A DNA stretch of 64,000 bases from Methylobacterium sp. DB0501 (lineage in GTDB: Bacteria; Pseudomonadota; Alphaproteobacteria; Rhizobiales; Beijerinckiaceae): the NCBI RefSeq assembly GCF_011043735.1, contig NZ_JAAKGV010000021.1, positions 62,001 through 126,000 on the forward strand, read 5' to 3'. The notes below the pieces were generated by a model. The model saw only the letters and a list, made by a program, of their open reading frames with translations. It did no database searches and had not been told where the DNA came from. How positions within the stretch are numbered: position 1 is the first letter of the stretch; every line of letters begins with the position of its first letter. The position numbers were made by a program, and so were the translations under genes. Below, one piece after another: positions 58,962-64,000 of the stretch.

Positions 58962-60368
58962 TCAGCGGCTCCCGAGCCGGCGGATGTCGGTGAGGCGGCC
59001 GGTGACGGCGGCGGCGGCGGCCATGGCCGGGCTCATCAGGTGGGTGCGGGCATTCGGGCCCTGGCGGCCCGGGAAGTTGCGGTTGGTGGTCGAGGCGCAG
59101 CGCTCGCCCGCCGGCACGAGGTCGCCGTTGATGCCGACGCACATCGAGCAGCCCGGCTCGCCCCATTCGAGGCCGGCCTCGCGAAACACCTGGTCGAGCC
59201 CTTCCGATTCGGCCTGGCGCCGCACCGGGCCGGAGCCGGGCACGACGAGGCCGGGCACCAGGGCCTTCTGGCCGCGCAGCACGCCTGCCGCGGCGCGCAG
59301 GTCCTCGATGCGCGAATTGGTGCAGGAGCCGATGAACACCCGGTCGATCGCGACCGATTCGAGCGGCATGCCGGGGGTGAGGCCCATATAGTCGAGCATC
59401 GCCCGCATCTGCCCGGCCTTGGTGGGATCGGATTCCGCGCCCGGATCCGGCACCCTTTCGGTGACGGGGAGCGCCGTCTCGGGGCTGGTGCCCCAGGTCA
59501 CGGTGGGGGCGATGGCGCTCGCGTCGAGCGTCACCTCGCGGTCGAACCGGGCGCCCGCGTCGCTGGGGAGTTGCCGCCAGGCCGCCACCGCCTCGTCGAA
59601 CATGGCGCCCGCCGGCGCGTAGGGCCGGCCTTCGAGGAAGGCGAAGGTGGTGTCGTCGGGGGCGATCATTCCGGCCCGGGCGCCGGCCTCGATCGACATG
59701 TTGCAGATGGTGAGACGCCCTTCCATCGACAGGCCGCGGATGGCGCTGCCGGCATATTCGAGCACGTGCCCGACCGCGCCGCCGGCACCGATGACGGCGA
59801 TGATCGCCAGGATCACGTCCTTGGCGGTGACGTGGGGGTCGAGCACGCCGTCGATGCCGACCCGGAGGGTCTTGGGCCGGCGCTGCCACAGGGCCTGCGT
59901 GGCCAGCACGTGGGCGACTTCCGTGGCGCCGATGCCGAAGCCGAGCGCCCCGAAGGCGCCGTGGGTGGAGGTATGGGAGTCACCGCAGACGATGGTGAGG
60001 CCCGGCAGCGTCAGGCCCTGCTCCGGTGCGAGCACGTGGACGATGCCCTGCGCACGATCATCGAGGCCGAAATGCCGGATGCCGTGCCGGCCGGCATTCC
60101 GGGCCAGCGTCGAGACCATGTTGGCGATCTCGGGGTCCGGGATCGGCCCCTGGCGGTCGCGGGACGGGACGTAGTGGTCGGCGACAGCGAAGGTCAGGTC
60201 CGGGCGGCGGATCGGGCGGCCGGCATGGTCGAGCATGCCGAAGGCGTGGAACGAGCCCTCGTGCAGCAGGTGCCGGTCGATGGCGAGGAGCGCCTGCCCG
60301 TCGGGACGGGTCGCCATGACGTGGGCGTCCCAGACCTTGTCGAGGAGGGTGCGGGGTTGCGGGGTCAT
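58962..60368 (-). CDS. LeuC-like large subunit of an aconitase-family hydro-lyase
   Basis: This 468-residue protein has all three iron-sulfur cysteines (IGSCTNSR and PGCSMCVG) and the LeuC signatures VCGDSHTSTHGAFGALGFGIG and ERCASTTNRNFPGRQG. The substrate region differs: where LeuC reads HEVTSPQAF, this has HEGSFHAF, one residue shorter, and DHNV becomes DHYV. It is therefore probably a LeuCD paralogue that hydrates or dehydrates another C4-C7 diacid, as with dimethylmaleate hydratase of nicotinate degradation. GGAGG stands 7 bases before the ATG. The neighbours are an FAD enzyme and two hydrolases. Confidence 0.85.
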   Translation of the reverse strand: MTPQPRTLLDKVWDAHVMATRPDGQALLAIDRHLLHEGSFHAFGMLDHAGRPIRRPDLTFAVADHYVPSRDRQGPIPDPEIANMVSTLARNAGRHGIRHFGLDDRAQGIVHVLAPEQGLTLPGLTIVCGDSHTSTHGAFGALGFGIGATEVAHVLATQALWQRRPKTLRVGIDGVLDPHVTAKDVILAIIAVIGAGGAVGHVLEYAGSAIRGLSMEGRLTICNMSIEAGARAGMIAPDDTTFAFLEGRPYAPAGAMFDEAVAAWRQLPSDAGARFDREVTLDASAIAPTVTWGTSPETALPVTERVPDPGAESDPTKAGQMRAMLDYMGLTPGMPLESVAIDRVFIGSCTNSRIEDLRAAAGVLRGQKALVPGLVVPGSGPVRRQAESEGLDQVFREAGLEWGEPGCSMCVGINGDLVPAGERCASTTNRNFPGRQGPNARTHLMSPAMAAAAAVTGRLTDIRRLGSR

Positions 60369-60560
60369 CGGGCGTCCTCCGTCTTGTTCATTGGATTGGG
60401 AATGGGAGATGAGGGATGGTTGCGATCCGGTTTTGGCGTTTCAGCGAAACGGGAGAGAAAGCGTTCGCATCGCTGTTGGAAATTCTATTTCCAGGCGAAA
60501 AACTTCCTCCCGGTCCTACATGGCAGGTCTGTCCGGGACCATGAGACGATGCGGGTTTCT

Positions 60561-60584
60561 CCTCTCCCCGCCCGCGGGGAGAGG
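60561..60584. repeat. Dispersed GC palindrome
   Basis: CCTCTCCCC and GGGGAGAGG around GCCCGC form a perfect 9-bp stem in the 270-bp gap between the FAD enzyme gene and leuC-like gene. Nothing else was seen in that gap. Confidence 0.75.
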
Positions 60585-60638
60585 GGGATAACCCGCGCCG
60601 GACTGGTCGAGTGCGAGGCCGCGACTCGCGGTCACCTG

Positions 60639-62033
60639 CTATCCAGCTCCCATCGCCCCCGCCGCCTGCCCGGCGATGCGCCCGAGCGCGACCGCCGCCA
60701 GGAGCCCGTTGCCCGAGAGGTACCCCCCGGGCCCGGTCCCCGAGACGCCGCAGGCGGCGCCGCCCGCCGCGAACAGGTTCGGGATCGGCCTGCCGTCCGT
60801 CTTCAGCACCCGCGCGTCGTCGTCGACCACGAGCCCGCCCTGCGTGTGGAACAACGCCCCGGTCACCCGCACCGCCCGGTAGGGCGCGGTCAGCGCCGGC
60901 ACGCCCGCGAACGAGCGCCCGAAGGCGTCCCGCCCACCCGCGGCTTTCAGCGCCTCGACCTCCGCCAGCGTCCCAACGAGCGCCGCCTCCGGCAGGTGCA
61001 GCCGCGCCGCCAGTTCGGCGATGGTCTCCGCCTCGACGATCGCCCCGGCGCTCTCGGCTCTCCGAAAGTCCTCGAACTGGCGGGCGATCCCGGCGATGCG
61101 CGCGTCGAACACCGTGACGACGCTGCCGCCGGGCTGGCGCAAAACCTCCGCCGCCTGCTCGGAATAGCCCTTGCTCTCGTTCGAGAAGCGGCGCCCCTCC
61201 GCGTTGACCTGGAACCCGCCCTCGGTGACCGTGGCCCAGGTGATCAGGATGCCGTGCGGATGCGCCACGGAGCCGTGGCCCTGGTGGCCCGAGAGGTGGC
61301 GGGTGGCGGCGCCCAGGGCCTCGCCCCAGAGCAGCGCGTCGCCCTGGTTGCCCTCGTGGCCGAAATAGAGCGCGCCGGCGAGGTCCGGCACGTGCTGCGC
61401 CACCAGGGCCTTGTTACCGCCGTAGCCGTTGCAGGCGAGGACCAGGGCGCGGCAGGCGACGCGCTCGCGCGAGCCGTCGGGGCGCACGAGGCCGAGGCCC
61501 CGGATCGCGTCGCCGTCCCGGTAGAGCGTGTCGACCGTGGCATCGCACAGGATCGGGATGCCGGTCTCCTCGACCGCCCGGGCAAGCCGGTCGACCAGTT
61601 CCTCGCCCGACCGGCTCGGCAAGCCGTGCATGCGGTTCGCCGAGTGGCCCGGATAGCGGAAATCGGTGATGACCGAGAAGGGCAGGCCGTGCCGGTGGCT
61701 AAGCCATTCGAGGGCCGGACCCACGCTTCCGGCGAGGCGTGCCACGAGGGCCGGATCGGGCTCGTTCTTCGCCTTCGCCATGATGTCGGCGGAGAACAGC
61801 TCCGGGCTGTCCTCGAGGCCCGCCTCGCGCTGCCAGCGCGTGCCGGGGGCCGGGACCAGCCCGGCCGAGAGGGCGGTGGATCCGCGGGGCACGGGATCGC
61901 GCTCGATCACCAGCACCTCGGCGCCGGCCTCGTGGGCGGCGAGCGCCGCCACCAGCCCGGCCGCCCCGGCGCCGATCACCGCCACGGGAACGTCGATGTC
62001 GAAGGTGGTCCCTTCCGCGGGCTCGACTTTCAT
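60639..62033 (-). CDS. FAD-dependent oxidoreductase, fumarate reductase flavoprotein type
   Basis: This 464-residue protein has an N-terminal FAD motif (VAVIGAGAAGLVAALAAHEAGAEVLVIERD) and the C-terminal closing motif of the succinate dehydrogenase/fumarate reductase/ketosteroid dehydrogenase group (GRPIPNLFAAGGAACGVSG, then GYLSGNGLLAAVALG). It oxidises a C-C bond or reduces a C=C bond of an acid. No heme or iron-sulfur partner is nearby. Its start overlaps the stop of the isochorismatase-like gene by 4 bp, so translation is coupled. In this cluster it may reduce or form the double bond that the LeuCD-like enzyme hydrates. Confidence 0.85.
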   Translation of the reverse strand: MKVEPAEGTTFDIDVPVAVIGAGAAGLVAALAAHEAGAEVLVIERDPVPRGSTALSAGLVPAPGTRWQREAGLEDSPELFSADIMAKAKNEPDPALVARLAGSVGPALEWLSHRHGLPFSVITDFRYPGHSANRMHGLPSRSGEELVDRLARAVEETGIPILCDATVDTLYRDGDAIRGLGLVRPDGSRERVACRALVLACNGYGGNKALVAQHVPDLAGALYFGHEGNQGDALLWGEALGAATRHLSGHQGHGSVAHPHGILITWATVTEGGFQVNAEGRRFSNESKGYSEQAAEVLRQPGGSVVTVFDARIAGIARQFEDFRRAESAGAIVEAETIAELAARLHLPEAALVGTLAEVEALKAAGGRDAFGRSFAGVPALTAPYRAVRVTGALFHTQGGLVVDDDARVLKTDGRPIPNLFAAGGAACGVSGTGPGGYLSGNGLLAAVALGRIAGQAAGAMGAG

Positions 62034-62641
62034 GCGGACAGCTCCGTCAGGATCTCCGCGACCGTCGCCACCCGGCAGACCGGCTTGAGGGCGTCGATCG
62101 CGGTCTGGTGGACCGCCGGCGTGAAGGCCGCGCAGGCATCCGACAAAACCGTGACCGAGAAGTCGCGGACATGGGCGTCGCGCACCGTCGAGGCGACGCC
62201 GCCATTGGTGACGATGCCCGACACGATCAGCCGCTCGATCCCGGCCTTGCGCAGCACCCATTCGAGCCGGGTCATGTAGAAGGCCGAATAGGCGACCTTC
62301 TCGACCGTGAGGTCGGCGGGCTGGAGTTCGTCCACGAGGGCATGGCCCCAGGCGCCGGGCAGGAAGTCGCCCTTCCTGAGGAACGGCCGCAGCTCGCGCA
62401 GGTGGGGCGAGATCATCGGCTCGCCGCCCTTGCCGGGCACCAGGGTGAAGTGGGTCGAGACGATGAACCCACCCCGTTGCCGGATCAGTCCGGCGAGGGG
62501 CCGCACCGTCGCCGGCACAGCGGCGATCTCGGGCGCGGTCTGCCCCGCCCGGCCGTAGGCGCCGTCCGGGTGAAGGAAGTCGTTCTGCAGGTCGCAGATC
62601 AGGAGCGCCGTGCGCTCCATCGGGATCGGACCGTGGCTCAT
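62030..62641 (-). CDS. Isochorismatase-fold hydrolase without the catalytic cysteine
   Basis: This 203-residue protein has the cysteine-hydrolase fold, with Asp17 in ICDLQNDF and a candidate active-site lysine near residue 115. The usual catalytic cysteine motif (TNxCVxxT) reads IVTNGGVAST, with Gly148 in its place. True isochorismatases (EntB, PhzD) also carry glycine there and hydrolyse a vinyl ether without a covalent step, so activity is possible. An amidohydrolase role such as maleamate or N-carbamoylsarcosine cleavage is less likely. It overlaps the neighbours on both sides by 4 bp. Confidence 0.85.
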   Translation of the reverse strand: MSHGPIPMERTALLICDLQNDFLHPDGAYGRAGQTAPEIAAVPATVRPLAGLIRQRGGFIVSTHFTLVPGKGGEPMISPHLRELRPFLRKGDFLPGAWGHALVDELQPADLTVEKVAYSAFYMTRLEWVLRKAGIERLIVSGIVTNGGVASTVRDAHVRDFSVTVLSDACAAFTPAVHQTAIDALKPVCRVATVAEILTELSA

Positions 62642-64000
62642 GCGGGCTCTCCCGTGCGGGTGACCACGACGTTGCCGAGCCGGTCGACCCGGGCCGTCAG
62701 GTCGGGATCGACCACGGTGGTCGCGTCCGGCTGCTCCAGGATCGCCGGTCCCGGGATCTCGGCGCCGACGGGGAGGGCCAGGCGGGCATAGACCGCCGCC
62801 TCGTGCCAGGCGCCGGAAAACCAGACCGGCCGGCTGCCGAGGCGGGCAGAGTCCAGCGAGGCATCGGCACCGGGCGCCAGGGCGGCGAGGTCGAAATGCG
62901 GCCGCCGCCCGATCGCCGCGGTGCGCAGGTTGACGATCCGGGTGCCGAGGCCCGGCAGCAGGCGGCTGAACGAGGTGCGGTAGGCCGCCTCGAACGCCGC
63001 CTGGATGATCGCCGTGGTCACGCCGGTGGTGCCGTTTTCGACGGTCACCGGCAGGGCCACCGCGACGGTGTGGGTCTGGCCGACATAGTGCATGTCGAGC
63101 TCGAACACCGTGTCGATGCGCGAGACCGTGAGGCCGGCGGCCTCGACGACCTCGCGGGCGGCCTGCGCTTCCGCCACCATGCGCCGGTCGAGGGCGGCGG
63201 CATCGAGGTTCGCCAGCGACAGGTTGAGGGTCTGGACCTGATCGTGCCGGATATCGGCGATGACGCAGCCCAGCGCCGAGGTGACGCCCGGATAGCGCGG
63301 CACCAGGGCGCCGCGCAGGCCCACATCCTTGATGAGTGCGCCGACATGCAAGGCCCCGCCGCCGCCGAACGGCACCGCCGCGAACTTTTGCGGGTCGTGG
63401 CCGCGCTCGATCGAGACGAGGCGGATCGCGCCGGCCATCTTGCCGTCGGCGACCCGCACGATCGCTTCCGCCGCCGCCATCACGTCGAGGCCGAGCGGCG
63501 CGGCGACGTGCTCGTGGATCGCCGCCTTCGCCGCCTCGACGTCGAGACGCTTCAACGCCCCGCCGATCGGCCGCTCGGCGTTGATGCGCCCCAAGACCAC
63601 GTTGGCGTCGGTCAGCGTCGGGCGGGTATTGCCCTGGCCGTAGCAGACCGGGCCCGGCCGCGAGCCGGCGCTTTCCGGCCCGACCTGGAGCAGGCCGCCG
63701 GCATCGACATGGGCGATCGAGCCGCCGCCGGCCCCGATCGTGCTGATCTCGATCATCGGCGTGCGGATGACGAGGCCGAAATCGATCGTGGTCTGGGCCG
63801 CCAGGGCCGTCTCGCCCTCGACCACCAGCGACACGTCGAAGGAGGTGCCGCCGAGATCGCCCGTGATCACGTTCGGGAAGCCGGCCTCCTTGGCGATGGC
63901 CGCCGCCGCGATCACGCCGGCCGCGGGCCCCGAGAGGGCGGTGCGGACGGGAAGACGCCGGGCGGTGGCGGTGGACATCACGCCGCCGTTGGACTGGACG
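62638..64000 (-). CDS. Hydantoinase/oxoprolinase A family protein (partial)
   Basis: At least 453 residues of the C-terminal part are present; the 5' end lies outside the window. Family motifs are QSNGGVM at the window edge, ALSGPAAGVIAAAAIA, GDLGGTSFDVSLV, GAGGGSIAHVD and FGGGGALHVG. Full-length relatives have about 690 residues and hydrolyse ATP to open 5-oxoproline, N-methylhydantoin or related rings, or carboxylate ketones, usually with a HyuB partner. A hyuB gene is expected just upstream. It overlaps the hydrolase gene by 4 bp, so it is in the same operon. Confidence 0.9.
   Translation of the reverse strand, partial: VQSNGGVMSTATARRLPVRTALSGPAAGVIAAAAIAKEAGFPNVITGDLGGTSFDVSLVVEGETALAAQTTIDFGLVIRTPMIEISTIGAGGGSIAHVDAGGLLQVGPESAGSRPGPVCYGQGNTRPTLTDANVVLGRINAERPIGGALKRLDVEAAKAAIHEHVAAPLGLDVMAAAEAIVRVADGKMAGAIRLVSIERGHDPQKFAAVPFGGGGALHVGALIKDVGLRGALVPRYPGVTSALGCVIADIRHDQVQTLNLSLANLDAAALDRRMVAEAQAAREVVEAAGLTVSRIDTVFELDMHYVGQTHTVAVALPVTVENGTTGVTTAIIQAAFEAAYRTSFSRLLPGLGTRIVNLRTAAIGRRPHFDLAALAPGADASLDSARLGSRPVWFSGAWHEAAVYARLALPVGAEIPGPAILEQPDATTVVDPDLTARVDRLGNVVVTRTGEPA

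Noticed and set aside
58351..60368. Calling the hydro-lyase leuC and leuD outright
   Set aside because: The substrate loops differ from true isopropylmalate dehydratase and the neighbours are catabolic, so gene symbols were withheld.

Overview
The window is GC-rich DNA from an alphaproteobacterium of the Hyphomicrobiales, most like Methylobacterium or a close relative. The reasons are the CtrA-pathway regulator SciP (DUF1153), a FlbD-type flagellar sigma-54 activator, CtrA-like TTAA-N7-TTAA and CcrM GANTC sites next to flagellar genes, a PmtA phospholipid methyltransferase, a DUF6894 protein, and an alphaproteobacterial LexA box (GAAC-N7-GAAC). The genus is inferred from gene content. No rRNA, tRNA, CRISPR array, insertion sequence or prophage was recognised.

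Layout. 1-8.8 kb holds a tandem winged-helix protein, an MFS exporter, a DsbD/ScsB-like thiol-disulfide reductase, a LysR regulator divergent from a D-threonine-aldolase-like enzyme, and a Tat-exported oxidoreductase. 8.8-11.9 kb holds a putative SOS-controlled DNA repair operon: a radical SAM protein with a helix-hairpin-helix tail, translationally coupled to a DUF4130-UdgX fusion, with a perfect LexA-type box just upstream. 12-21 kb holds small secreted proteins, a flippase/acyltransferase pair, TrmO, AMP nucleosidase, a GGDEF-EAL protein and a gamma-carbonic anhydrase. 21.9-24.1 kb is flhA with a CtrA box. 24.3-29.8 kb holds stress-type proteins, exporters and a periplasmic cyclohexadienyl dehydratase.

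29.9-36.6 kb is a minus-strand catabolic module (SDR, split transketolase, hydroxyisobutyrate-type dehydrogenase, TRAP transporter), followed by a LysR gene, an orphan histidine kinase, a TVP38 protein, pmtA and mnmA. 42.4-50.5 kb is the main flagellar cluster: fliK, flgD, sciP, fliF, fliG, fliH, fliN, flbD. A sigma-54 promoter precedes fliK, three GANTC sites precede sciP, and competing hairpins plus a CtrA-like site precede fliF. A chemoreceptor follows.

53.2-64 kb is a minus-strand cluster with an ABC uptake system of the branched-chain amino acid/amide type (fused LivG-LivF, LivM, LivH, LivK), a LeuCD-like hydro-lyase with an altered substrate loop, an FAD oxidoreductase, an isochorismatase-fold hydrolase lacking the usual catalytic cysteine, and the C-terminal part of a hydantoinase A running off the window. 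These probably form an undescribed catabolic pathway.

Intergenic space is rich in perfect hairpins (several serve convergent genes as terminators), a dispersed CCCTCTCCCCGC...GCGGGGAGAGGG palindrome family, and three minisatellites (19-, 18- and 7-bp units).
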